Assembly (NCBI GenBank): GCA_019459325.1
Contig: JAIBFA010000024.1
Coordinates: 1 to 49,365 of the forward strand
Length of the DNA: 49,365 bases
Direction of reading: 5' to 3'
Source of the DNA: Thiobacillus sp.
Lineage (GTDB): Bacteria > Pseudomonadota > Gammaproteobacteria > Burkholderiales > Thiobacillaceae
Under the pieces are notes generated by a model. The model was not told the origin of the DNA. It saw only the letters and a program-made list of their open reading frames with translations, and did no database searches. Every line of letters starts with the position of its first letter. The stretch's first letter is position 1. Position numbers and translations under genes: made by a program. Below are positions 19,201 through 26,572 of this stretch, piece by piece.

Positions 19201-19456
19201 CGCGGCTGGTGCTGGACACGAAGCGGATGTCGGGCAACGTGCGGATCGCCTCTTCCAGCGGGTCGGTGACCTTCTTCTCGACGTCCTCGGCCGCGGCACC
19301 CGGCAGCACCGTATTCACCACCAGCCAGTTGAAGTTGATTTCCGGGTCCTGCTCGCGCGGCATGGCGAGATAGCCCAGCACGCCGAGCAGCAGGATCACC
19401 ACGAAGGAGACATTCGCCAGCGGGTGGTTGGTGATGAAGCGCGCGTACGGGCTCAT
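16292..19456 (-). CDS. RND-family efflux permease (AcrB/HAE-like)
   Basis: 1054 residues from ATG 19456, starting MSPYARFITNHPLANVSFVV. Two-fold repeated RND layout: TM1 at about residues 14-32, a large periplasmic loop, TMs 2-6, a second loop, TMs 8-12. The proton-relay Asp pair D403-D404 in GMLVDDAVVI is present; the usual TM10 lysine position reads NSAIVLID instead. Periplasmic motifs such as the PREQDPEINF segment resemble HAE-type exporters. It exports an unknown substrate using the proton gradient. An adaptor gene lies 4 bp upstream; no outer-membrane factor is in the window, so a TolC-like protein elsewhere is assumed. A 15-base alternating GC run lies at 18645-18659. Confidence 0.9.
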   Translation of the reverse strand: MSPYARFITNHPLANVSFVVILLLGVLGYLAMPREQDPEINFNWLVVNTVLPGAAAEDVEKKVTDPLEEAIRTLPDIRFVSSTSRDNSSIILVRFREVSERQFDKHVTDLRRLVQNKYNSDLPDDAKEPDVQEITTSNGFPTAMVLLTGPADDERLRRTARQIQDDIERLPGVDRVLATGQNDPELRVEFSPFEAAARGLTAAQIADAVRAWFRDTFAGRARVGEDDWLVRVIGQQADADYLGRLTVLSPSLGSPVPLSTLATVETARARASSLASSNGQPAVILAVTKKSKVNTLNLVADINRYIAEREAALKPGGFSLLLFDDQTVPTKQAIGVMETNALIGLLIVLGLCWLFLGSRLAMLVSLGIPFSLAGAFAILYAFDFTLSIPVLLGIVIALGMLVDDAVVITEAIYYRIARGADALPATLDAIREVGLPVLAAVATTIAAFLPLMLMPGIVGKFMLLVPLVVTLALSISLLEAYWMMPAHVVGLKLNFRKPTRLQPVRERYTHTLRVKYTRLLVKLMRHPWVSGLVVLALFVGAVALVASGAVRTQFFAFDPIRLFYVNIDMPSGSAIDVTLRETAKVEAVVRRHLSAGEARGVTSYAGVKWTDTEPLYGESYGQVSVSLNPRGEGMREVGEVVDAMRQEIEALPAPGKISFTQLSGGPPAAKAIKLRLRGDDVNELRAAAQELKQAVIRIDGTRDVTDDDLPGRPQLVLQLDADALKSAGLDPATVARLVRLHTEGEIITETRDSGDKIEVRVRGATANQSGAHQNGASQDGLTDIQQLLADPVALPGGGTTTLGALVHAETRIGSGGIKHYNLKRAITIESDLDKERIDTVEANAQIAAQWDAMAARYPNTRIDFTGELDDINESLGAMKMLFLLGVGLIYLILAAQFRSYWQPLLILLTVPMAFTGVVFGLFITQNPLSLYTLYGVIALTGIAVNSAIVLIDAANARLQSGMGLLHATLYAARRRVVPIIITTTTTIGGLFSLAVGLGGKSLIWGPMAASLVWGLLVATTLTLFTMPTLFRLAMQIGPSLRGGLVRKMRRQAAA

Positions 19457-19460
19457 GGGG

Positions 19461-20456
19461 TCAGCGCTGGGTGACGGCCATGCCGTCCTGCAGGGCATAG
19501 CGGCCGTCGGTGACGAGCACGACATCGGCGGAGAGTGCGGCCGCGGAGGCTGGGCGCCCTTCCTGCGCATCCGGCAGCGGCACGAAGCGGGCGCGGCCCT
19601 GGCTGACGACAAACACGCCGAGCGTGTTGTTGCGCCGGATCAGATAGTCCGCCGGCACGAAGGCGCGCGGATCGCGCCAGCGCAGCACGCCGTTGCTGCC
19701 CGGCGCGGGTGCGGACTGCGGAAAGCTGAACCTCGCTTCGCGGGTCCGCGAAGCGAGGTTCATCGCCGGCGAGATGCGCAGCAGCTTCACGGCATATTCG
19801 TGGCCCTGGCTGATGAACACCGGCCTGACTTGCGCCAGCCGGTCGGCGTCGTCAGCCTGCAGTTGCGCCGAAAGTTGCAGGCGCGACGTGTCCCACAGTT
19901 GCACGATGGGGGTGCCGGGGCTGGCGAGCTCGCCTACCTGCGCCAGGCGCGCCTCCACGATGGCAGGGAAGGGGCTGCGCAGCGTGCACTTGCCGACGTC
20001 GCGTTGAGCGGCTGCGCGTGCGGCGGTGTCAAGTCTGACTTCGGCCGCCACCACGGCGGCTTCGGTTTTCTTGGTGTCCAGCGCATCGCCGGAGATGAAG
20101 TTTTTGGCAGCCAGTTCCGCGCTGCGCTGCAGCTGCAGCCGGGCGAGCTTCAGCCGCGCTTGCGACGATTCTAGCGCGGCTTGCGCGCGCTGCGCGGCAA
20201 TCCGTGTATCGGTGCAGTCGAGCCGCGCCACCACTGCGCCTTTGGCAATGCGCTGGCCGGGTTCCACCGGGATGCGGTCGATGCGTGCGGCCAGTTCGGC
20301 GGACAGTTTGGCGAGGTTGAGCGAAACGGCCTGGGCCGACGCTTCGCGCTGCGGATGGATGGCAAGTTCGGACAGGGGGCGGCTCTTGATGGGAACGGGC
20401 GGCGCAGCCATGGCGGGTGCGCACAACAGGGCGAGTACACAGAGAGCGATGCGCAT
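19461..20456 (-). CDS. Periplasmic adaptor (membrane fusion protein) of the RND pump
   Basis: 331 residues from ATG 20456. A signal peptide (MRIALCVLALLCAPAMA) is followed by a lipoyl half-motif (PGQRIAKGAVVARLDC), a helical hairpin (about residues 84-150), the second lipoyl half (KCTLRSPFPAIV) and beta-barrel/proximal domains. C81 and C157 lie on the two strands flanking the hairpin and could form a periplasmic disulfide. Readings starting further upstream would lack the signal peptide. The stop is 4 bp before the permease start, so they form one operon. A perfect 17-bp inverted repeat is embedded in the gene at 19727-19762. Confidence 0.88.
   Translation of the reverse strand: MRIALCVLALLCAPAMAAPPVPIKSRPLSELAIHPQREASAQAVSLNLAKLSAELAARIDRIPVEPGQRIAKGAVVARLDCTDTRIAAQRAQAALESSQARLKLARLQLQRSAELAAKNFISGDALDTKKTEAAVVAAEVRLDTAARAAAQRDVGKCTLRSPFPAIVEARLAQVGELASPGTPIVQLWDTSRLQLSAQLQADDADRLAQVRPVFISQGHEYAVKLLRISPAMNLASRTREARFSFPQSAPAPGSNGVLRWRDPRAFVPADYLIRRNNTLGVFVVSQGRARFVPLPDAQEGRPASAAALSADVVLVTDGRYALQDGMAVTQR
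19727..19762. repeat. Perfect 17-bp inverted repeat inside the adaptor gene
   Basis: TGAACCTCGCTTCGCGG (19727-19743), GT, then CCGCGAAGCGAGGTTCA (19746-19762). The arms are exact reverse complements. The reading frame of the adaptor stays open through the repeat, where it encodes the residues around NLASRTREARF. Confidence 0.97.
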
Positions 20457-20514
20457 GGCGGGACAGGAAAGTGGAATCACTGAATTGTAGCGGCTGGCAT
20501 CCCCGGCCGCTTGC

Positions 20515-20546
20515 ACCAACAAAAACGGCCAGGAGAACCTGGCCGT
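20515..20546 (-). terminator. Intrinsic terminator after the alanine-rich lipoprotein gene
   Basis: On the minus strand ACGGCCAGG (20546-20538), a TTCT loop and CCTGGCCGT (20533-20525), then five T. A perfect 9-bp GC-rich stem, placed 22 bp after the lipoprotein stop codon and 69 bp before the adaptor start, so it insulates the adaptor-permease genes. Confidence 0.9.
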
Positions 20547-20568
20547 CTGAGCTGCACGAGGCGGAAGA

Positions 20569-20868
20569 CTAGTTGGCGGCGTCTTTGGCTTTATCGGCCG
20601 CTTCTTGCGCTGCGTCGGCGGTATCCTGAGCGGCCTCGGCAGCCGCATCCTGGGTTGCATCAACCGCTGCGGCAGCGGCATCACCTGTCGCTTCGGCGGC
20701 TGCGCCGGCTGCGTCAGCAGCGGAACCTGCAGCGTCGGCGGCGGAATCCGCAGCAGCGCCGGCGGCTTCCTGGGCCTCTTCCATGGCGGGGGCAGCCGCT
20801 TCTTCAGACTTTTGGCAGGCGGTCAGAGCAAGGGCGGCGAACAGTGCGACGAGAAGTTTCGATTGCAT
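20569..20868 (-). CDS. Small alanine-rich lipoprotein
   Basis: 99 residues. A lipoprotein signal peptide ends in the lipobox LTAC with the lipidated cysteine at C18. After a short QKSEEAA linker, residues 27-99 are almost entirely Ala, Asp and Glu with a few Gly, Thr, Gln and Lys, repeating short patterns such as DAAGSAADAAG and DAAAEAAQDTADAAQ. This predicts a long amphipathic, LEA-like helix rather than a globular domain. The position after C18 is Gln, not Asp, so outer-membrane sorting is expected. It has a clear SD (GGGAGA) and its own terminator, so it is monocistronic. No function can be assigned; a stress-related or envelope-spacing role is a guess. Confidence 0.8.
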   Translation of the reverse strand: MQSKLLVALFAALALTACQKSEEAAAPAMEEAQEAAGAAADSAADAAGSAADAAGAAAEATGDAAAAAVDATQDAAAEAAQDTADAAQEAADKAKDAAN

Positions 20869-20942
20869 AGAGGTATCTCCCTGGTGTGGATTGAAAGTAA
20901 AAGAAAATGCGAGTCTGGCAACTCACAATTATTAATAACGGC

Positions 20943-20962
20943 AAAACGCTTGCGGGACAAGC
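20943..20962 (-). terminator. Weak terminator after the pseudouridine synthase gene
   Basis: On the minus strand GCTTG, a TCCCG loop, CAAGC and then GTTTT. The stem is only 5 bp and the T-run short, so efficiency is doubtful. It lies in the 113-bp gap before the lipoprotein gene. Confidence 0.4.
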
Positions 20963-20981
20963 TTATTGATGTTTTTTTTGT

Positions 20982-21716
20982 CTAAAAACACTCATCCGGG
21001 CGCAGATAGCGCCATTGTCCCGGGGGCAGGTCGCCCAGCCGCACGCGGCCGATGCGCACGCGCTTCAGCCCCGCCACCTTCAGCCCGACCAGTTCGCACA
21101 TGCGGCGGATCTGGCGCTTGCGGCCCTCTTTCAGGATGAAGCGCAGCTGGTCGGCGTTCTGCCAGCCGACCTTCGCCGGGCGCAATTTGCGGCCGTCGAG
21201 CGACAGCCCGTGGTTGAGCAGCGCGAGGCCGCGTTCATCCAGCCGGCCCTCGACCCGCACCAGGTATTCCTTCTCGACGTCGGAGTCGTCGCCGATCAGC
21301 TGTTTGGCAACCCGTCCGTCCTGCGTCAGCACCAAAAGGCCGGTCGAATCGATGTCGAGCCGGCCGGCCGGCGCCAGCCCCTTCAGATGCGTCGGGTGGA
21401 ACGCCCGCCCGGCGCGTCCGTCCTGCCACAGGGTGTCGGGGCGGATCAGGATCACGGCCGGCTGGTAACCCGGCTCCGGTTGCCCCGACACATAGCCGAC
21501 GGGCTTGTGCAGCAGGATGGTGACGCGCTGCTGTTGCAGTTCGCTGGCCTGTGTGTCGAGGCGGATCGCGCAGTCGGGATCGACCTTGGTGCCGAGTTCG
21601 CTGACCCGCTTGCCATCGACGAAGACGAGTCCTTTTTCGATGTAGCTGTCGGCCTCGCGGCGCGAGCACAGCCCGCGTTCGGACATCAGCTTGGAGAGGC
21701 GGACGGGTTCGGCCAT
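20982..21716 (-). CDS. rluF: RNA pseudouridine synthase, RsuA/RluB/RluE/RluF family (RluF-like)
   Basis: 244 residues. An N-terminal S4 domain ([21 protein letters not shown]) is followed by the catalytic domain with [11 protein letters not shown], where D121 is the catalytic aspartate, and [18 protein letters not shown] near the C-terminus. Such enzymes isomerise single uridines in 16S or 23S rRNA. The size and C-terminal end ([12 protein letters not shown]) are closest, as I recall, to RluF (23S U2604), but RluB or RsuA specificity cannot be excluded. The start is 1 bp after the uvrA stop, so the two genes are in one operon. Confidence 0.8.
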   Translation of the reverse strand: MAEPVRLSKLMSERGLCSRREADSYIEKGLVFVDGKRVSELGTKVDPDCAIRLDTQASELQQQRVTILLHKPVGYVSGQPEPGYQPAVILIRPDTLWQDGRAGRAFHPTHLKGLAPAGRLDIDSTGLLVLTQDGRVAKQLIGDDSDVEKEYLVRVEGRLDERGLALLNHGLSLDGRKLRPAKVGWQNADQLRFILKEGRKRQIRRMCELVGLKVAGLKRVRIGRVRLGDLPPGQWRYLRPDECF

Positions 21717-21717
21717 T

Positions 21718-24540
21718 TCAATGCCTCGACAGCACCGGCTGCAGATACTGCCCGGTATGGCTGGCCGGATTGTCGGCCACCGTCTCCGGCGTGCCCTCAG
21801 CGATGATCTCGCCGCCGCCGGCGCCGCCTTCGGGGCCGAGGTCGATCAGCCAGTCGGCGGTCTTGATCACATCCAGGTTGTGTTCGATGACGACCACGCT
21901 GTTTCCCGCGTCGGACAACCGCTGCAGCACCTTCAGCAGCAGGTCGATGTCGGCGAAATGCAGCCCCGTGGTCGGCTCGTCGAGGATGTAGAGCGTGCGA
22001 CCAGTGTCGCGCTTGGACAGCTCGAGCGCGAGCTTGACGCGCTGCGCCTCGCCGCCCGACAGCGTGGTGGCCGACTGGCCGAGACGGATGTAGCCGAGGC
22101 CGACGTCGAGCAGGGTCTGCAGCTTGCGTTTGACCACCGGCACCGCGGCGAAGAATTCGTGCGCCTGTTCGATGGTCATTTCCAGCACGTCGCGGATGGT
22201 CTTGCCCTTGTACTGCACCTCCAGCGTCTCGCGGTTGTAGCGCGCGCCGTGGCAGACGTCGCAGGGCACGTAGATGTCGGGCAGGAAGTGCATCTCGACC
22301 TTGATCACGCCGTCGCCCTGGCAGGCCTCGCAGCGTCCGCCCTTGACGTTGAACGAAAAGCGGCCCGGTCCGTAGCCGCGCATGCGCGCTTCCGGCACGC
22401 CGGCGAACAGTTCGCGGATCGGGGTGAACAGACCGGTGTAGGTCGCCGGGTTGGAACGCGGGGTACGGCCGATCGGCGACTGGTCGACGTTGATCACCTT
22501 GTCGAAGAATTCTAGGCCGTGGATCTCGCCGTGCGGCGCGGGTTCGGCCGACGAGCCATACAGATGGCGCGCGACGGCGGTGTAGAGCGTGTCGTTGATC
22601 AGCGTCGACTTGCCCGAGCCGGATACGCCGGTGACGCAAACAAACAGCCCGACCGGCAGATTGAGCGTGACGTTTTTCAGGTTGTTGCCGCTGGCCTCGG
22701 TCACCACCAGCTGTCGTTCGGGGTCGGGCTGGCGGCGCGTTGTCGGGATGGCGATGCGACGCCGGCCGGACAGGTATTGCCCGGTGAGCGAGTGTTCGCT
22801 CATGCGGATCGCTTCCGGCGTGCCTTCCGCCACCACTTCGCCGCCGTGCACGCCGGCACCGGGACCCATGTCGACCACGTAGTCGGCGGCGCGGATCGCA
22901 TCCTCGTCGTGCTCGACCACCAGCACCGAGTTGCCGATGTCGCGCAGGTGCTTCAGCGTCGCCAGCAGGCGGTCGTTGTCGCGCTGGTGCAGGCCGATCG
23001 ACGGCTCGTCGAGCACGTACATCACGCCGGTGAGGCCCGAGCCGATCTGTGACGCCAGACGGATGCGCTGCGACTCGCCGCCCGACAGCGTGTCGGCGGA
23101 GCGGTCGAGCGACAGGTAATCGAGGCCGACGTTGTTGAGGAAACCGACGCGGGCGACGATTTCCTTGACGATCCTGTCGGCGATCTGCGCGCGGTGGCCA
23201 TCCAGTTTCAGCGTCTCGAAAAACACCAGCACCTGCTTCAGCGGCATTGCGCTGACCTGGAAAATGGGCGCGCCGCCCACCATCACGTGGCGCGCTTCCT
23301 CGCGCAGGCGCGTGCCATTGCAGGCCGGGCAGGACTTGTTGTTCTGGTATTTGGCGAGTTCTTCGCGTACCGCCATCGAATCTGACTCGTGGTAGCGCCG
23401 CGCCATGTTGGCGAGCACGCCCTCGAACGGATAGCTTTTCGTTGTGTAGCCGCCGCGCGGCGCCAGCGTCTGGAAGGCGATCGCTTCCTTGCCAGAGCCG
23501 TTGAGGATCACGTCCTGGATTCGCGCAGGCAGCGATTCGAACGGCGTGTCGAGGTCGAAACCGTAATGCATCGCCAAACTCTGCAGCATCATGTAGAAAA
23601 ACTGATTGCGCTTGTCCCAGCCCTTGATCGCGCCGGACGCCAGCGACAGGTGCGGGAAGGCGACCACACGCGCCGGGTCGAAGAAGGTGATCTGACCGAG
23701 GCCGTCGCAGGTCGGGCAGGCGCCCATCGGGTTGTTGAACGAGAACAGGCGCGGTTCCAGTTCGGGTAGCGCGTAACTGCATACCGGGCAAGCGAACTTG
23801 GCGGAAAAGAGATGTTCCTTGTCAGCGTCCATTTCCACCGCCAGCGCACGGCCGTCGGCATGACGTAGCGCGGTCTCGAAGCTTTCGGCCAGACGCTGCT
23901 TGGCGTCGGCACGGACTTTCAAACGGTCGACCACCACTTCGATGGTGTGCTTCTTGTTCTTGTCGAGCTTGGGCACGGCGTCGATCTCGTGGACCTTGCC
24001 GTCGACCCGCACCCGCACGAAACCCTGTGCGCGCAATTCGGCGAACAGTTCGAGGTTTTCGCCCTTGCGCCCCACCACCAGCGGCGCCAGCACCATCAGC
24101 TTGGTGTCTTCCGGCAGCGCCAGCACCGCATCGACCATCTGCGACACCGTCTGCGCCGCGAGCGTGATGCCGTGCTCCGGACACTGCGGGTCGCCGACGC
24201 GGGCGTACAAGAGGCGCAGGTAGTCGTGGATCTCGGTGACGGTGCCGACGGTCGAGCGCGGGTTGTGGCTGGTCGCCTTCTGTTCGATCGAGATCGCCGG
24301 GCTCAAGCCCTCGATCAGGTCGACGTCGGGCTTTTCCATCAGCTGCAGGAATTGCCGCGCGTAGGCCGACAGCGATTCGACGTAGCGCCGCTGGCCTTCG
24401 GCGTAGAGCGTGTCGAAGGCGAGCGATGACTTGCCCGAGCCCGACAGCCCCGTGATCACCACCAGCTTGTTGCGCGGCAGGTCGAGGTTGACGTTCTTCA
24501 GGTTGTGGGTGCGGGCGCCACGGATGCGGATAAATTCCAT
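21718..24540 (-). CDS. uvrA: UvrABC nucleotide excision repair, damage-sensing ATPase UvrA
   Basis: 940 residues, as in E. coli. Two ABC-type ATPase halves: Walker [10 protein letters not shown] at residues 31-39 and GVSGSGKST in the second half; signature motifs [12 protein letters not shown] and [15 protein letters not shown]. Zinc modules with CPVC/CPTC in the first half and CEAC/CDVC in the second. UvrA scans DNA for bulky lesions and loads UvrB. The gene is divergent from a yajR-like transporter with ssb beyond it, echoing the uvrA/ssb neighbourhood of E. coli. I see no LexA-type box (CTG-N10-CAG with the usual core) in the 100-bp divergent region. Confidence 0.98.
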   Translation of the reverse strand: MEFIRIRGARTHNLKNVNLDLPRNKLVVITGLSGSGKSSLAFDTLYAEGQRRYVESLSAYARQFLQLMEKPDVDLIEGLSPAISIEQKATSHNPRSTVGTVTEIHDYLRLLYARVGDPQCPEHGITLAAQTVSQMVDAVLALPEDTKLMVLAPLVVGRKGENLELFAELRAQGFVRVRVDGKVHEIDAVPKLDKNKKHTIEVVVDRLKVRADAKQRLAESFETALRHADGRALAVEMDADKEHLFSAKFACPVCSYALPELEPRLFSFNNPMGACPTCDGLGQITFFDPARVVAFPHLSLASGAIKGWDKRNQFFYMMLQSLAMHYGFDLDTPFESLPARIQDVILNGSGKEAIAFQTLAPRGGYTTKSYPFEGVLANMARRYHESDSMAVREELAKYQNNKSCPACNGTRLREEARHVMVGGAPIFQVSAMPLKQVLVFFETLKLDGHRAQIADRIVKEIVARVGFLNNVGLDYLSLDRSADTLSGGESQRIRLASQIGSGLTGVMYVLDEPSIGLHQRDNDRLLATLKHLRDIGNSVLVVEHDEDAIRAADYVVDMGPGAGVHGGEVVAEGTPEAIRMSEHSLTGQYLSGRRRIAIPTTRRQPDPERQLVVTEASGNNLKNVTLNLPVGLFVCVTGVSGSGKSTLINDTLYTAVARHLYGSSAEPAPHGEIHGLEFFDKVINVDQSPIGRTPRSNPATYTGLFTPIRELFAGVPEARMRGYGPGRFSFNVKGGRCEACQGDGVIKVEMHFLPDIYVPCDVCHGARYNRETLEVQYKGKTIRDVLEMTIEQAHEFFAAVPVVKRKLQTLLDVGLGYIRLGQSATTLSGGEAQRVKLALELSKRDTGRTLYILDEPTTGLHFADIDLLLKVLQRLSDAGNSVVVIEHNLDVIKTADWLIDLGPEGGAGGGEIIAEGTPETVADNPASHTGQYLQPVLSRH

Positions 24541-24638
24541 TGTTGGGTGCGCTTAGGCGTAATTCGCAACCTGCTAATATAACGGACTTCCAGCATTCAC
24601 CGAATCCTGCAGTGGCCCACATCGACCTGTCCGAAAGC

Positions 24639-25994
24639 ATGACCCGCGCCGAAAAGCGCGCAGCTTCGGGTTTGGCGGCGATCTTCGGCCTGCGCATGCT
24701 GGGCATGTTCCTGATCCTGCCGGTGTTCGCGCTGTATGCCGAGCACCTGCCCGGCGGCGACAACCATACCCTGGTCGGCCTCGCGCTCGGCATGTATGGC
24801 CTGACCCAGGCCATCCTGATGATCCCCTTCGGCATGGCGTCCGACCGTATCGGCCGCAAAAAGGTCATCATCTTCGGCCTGATGGTCTTCGCCCTCGGCA
24901 GCTTTCTGGCCGCCACCGCCACCGACATCTACTGGACCATCGCGGGCCGCGCGCTGCAGGGTGCGGGCGCGATTTCCGCCGCGGTCACCGCGATGCTCGC
25001 CGACCTCACCCGCGAGGAGCACCGCACCAAGGCGATGGCGCTGGTCGGTTCCACCATCGGCATCGCCTTCGCGGTGTCGCTGGTGGCAGGGCCGGCGCTC
25101 AACCGCGTGATCGGCGTGCCGGGGATTTTTGCGCTGACCGGTGTCCTGGCGCTGGCCGCCATCTGGGTGGTGAAGGTGTGGGTGCCCGATCCCGCCGACA
25201 GCCACTTCCATGCCGACGCCCAGGCCAATCCGGCGAAACTGATCGACGTGCTGAAAAACAGCCAACTCGCCCGGCTCGACTTCGGCATCTTCGCGCTGCA
25301 CGCGGCGCAGATGGCGATGTTCGTGGTGGTGCCGGTTGCGCTCGTGAATAGCGGTCTCGACGCCGACCATCACTGGGCGGTCTATCTGCCGGTGCTGCTC
25401 GGCTCCTTCGTGCTGATGGTGCCGGCCATTATTCTTGGCGAAAAGCGCGGGCAGATGAAGCCGGTCTTCATCGGCGCGGTGGCGCTGATGCTGCTCGCGC
25501 AACTGGGGCTGGCGTTCGGCATCGGTCATTTCTGGGGCATCGTGTGGTCGCTGTTCTTCTATTTCGTCGCCTTCAACCTGCTCGAGGCCAGCCTGCCCTC
25601 GCTGATTTCCAAACTCGCTCCGGTGTCGGCCAAGGGCACGGCGATGGGCGTCTACAATACCGCGCAGGCGCTGGGGCTGTTCTTCGGCGGCGTGTTCGGC
25701 GGCTGGCTGGCGCAGCACCATGGTTTTGCTGCCGTATTCATTTTCTGCGTCGTGCTGATGGCGGCCTGGCTGCTGGCGAGCCTGTCGATGACGGCGCCGC
25801 CCGCGATCAAGACCCGCATGTTTCGCGTGGGCGTGATGCCCGCGGACCAGGCCGCGCTGCTGAAATCGCAACTGGCCGAGGTGGCGGGCGTGGTCGAAGC
25901 GGTGGTGCTGGCCGAAGAAGGCGTGGCCATGCTCAAGGTCAGCCTCAAGGGCTGGGACGAAGCCGGAGCGCTCAGTTTGCTGAAAACAGCCTGA
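24639..25994 (+). CDS. yajR: YajR-type MFS transporter with C-terminal YAM-like domain
   Basis: 451 residues from ATG 24639 (MTRAEKRAASGLAAIFGLRMLG), with GTG 24612 as an alternative. Twelve hydrophobic segments, the MFS motif A GMASDRIGRKKV after TM2 and RALQGAGAISAAV in TM4. The ending, from about residue 390, is a soluble domain (FRVGVMPADQAALLKSQLAEVAGV to LKVSLKG) matching the ferredoxin-like YAM domain of E. coli YajR in position and length. YajR is a proton-driven exporter of unknown substrate. Possible extended -10 (TGCTAATAT at 24572-24580) upstream. The ssb gene follows after 54 bp. Confidence 0.85.
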   Translation: MTRAEKRAASGLAAIFGLRMLGMFLILPVFALYAEHLPGGDNHTLVGLALGMYGLTQAILMIPFGMASDRIGRKKVIIFGLMVFALGSFLAATATDIYWTIAGRALQGAGAISAAVTAMLADLTREEHRTKAMALVGSTIGIAFAVSLVAGPALNRVIGVPGIFALTGVLALAAIWVVKVWVPDPADSHFHADAQANPAKLIDVLKNSQLARLDFGIFALHAAQMAMFVVVPVALVNSGLDADHHWAVYLPVLLGSFVLMVPAIILGEKRGQMKPVFIGAVALMLLAQLGLAFGIGHFWGIVWSLFFYFVAFNLLEASLPSLISKLAPVSAKGTAMGVYNTAQALGLFFGGVFGGWLAQHHGFAAVFIFCVVLMAAWLLASLSMTAPPAIKTRMFRVGVMPADQAALLKSQLAEVAGVVEAVVLAEEGVAMLKVSLKGWDEAGALSLLKTA

Positions 25995-26000
25995 TAGAAT
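25992..26000 (+). promoter_or_regulatory. Candidate extended -10 promoter of ssb
   Basis: TGATAGAAT: TG, one base, then TAGAAT (5/6) at 25995-26000, starting on the yajR stop codon. No clear -35. It would give a leader of about 42 nt before ssb and allow ssb expression independent of yajR. Confidence 0.4.
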
Positions 26001-26048
26001 CCGCAACGGATCAAGCTCAGACCATTCAATTTCAATTCAGGGGATAAC

Positions 26049-26525
26049 ATGGCATCCGTCAACAAAGTGATTCTGGTCGGCAACCTGGGGCGCGACCCCG
26101 AAATGCGCTACCTGCCGAGCGGGGAAGCCGTCGCCAACCTCGCCATCGCCACCACCGACAAATACAAGGACAAGACCGGCCAGATGGTCGAGCAGACCGA
26201 ATGGCACCGTGTCAGCTTCTTCGGCCGCACCGCCGAAGTCTGCGGGCAATACCTCAAGAAGGGCAGCCAGGTCTACGTCGAAGGATCGATCCGCACCCGC
26301 AAGTACACCGACAAGGAAGGCGTCGAAAAGTACGCCACCGAGATTCGCGGCGACCGCATGCAGATGCTCGGCAGCAAGGGTGGTGGCGGCATGGCCGACA
26401 TGGACGACGGCGGTTTCAACCAGTCCGCCCCCCAGCGTAGCCAGCCGCGCAGCAACGCCCCGGCCGCCGCGCAGCGCCCGGCCAGCAGCGGGTTTGACGA
26501 CATGGACGACGACATTCCCTTCTAA
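26049..26525 (+). CDS. ssb: Single-stranded DNA-binding protein
   Basis: 158 residues. N-terminal OB fold ([20 protein letters not shown], then [13 protein letters not shown] and [15 protein letters not shown]) covers residues 1-110; a Gly/Gln/Pro/Ala-rich linker follows; the acidic tip ends DDDIPF, the peptide that recruits repair and replication partners such as RecO, PriA and Exo I. The tetramer coats ssDNA. Preceded by GGGGATAAC as SD. Confidence 0.98.
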   Translation: MASVNKVILVGNLGRDPEMRYLPSGEAVANLAIATTDKYKDKTGQMVEQTEWHRVSFFGRTAEVCGQYLKKGSQVYVEGSIRTRKYTDKEGVEKYATEIRGDRMQMLGSKGGGGMADMDDGGFNQSAPQRSQPRSNAPAAAQRPASSGFDDMDDDIPF

Positions 26526-26572
26526 AATCGACGAGCGGCGGTGAGCCGTTAAGTCACACGAACTCATAACGA

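Noticed and set aside
20511..20870. 119-codon plus-strand frame opposite the small lipoprotein
   Set aside because: Arg/Leu-rich antisense of an alanine-repeat gene that has a lipobox, SD and terminator on the minus strand.
24541..24638. LexA (SOS) box for uvrA
   Set aside because: I read both strands of the divergent region and found no CTG-N10-CAG site with the usual AT-rich core.
24597..26006. 469-codon minus-strand frame opposite the yajR-like gene
   Set aside because: Rich in His, Gln, Arg and Gly and fully antisense to a clear MFS transporter.
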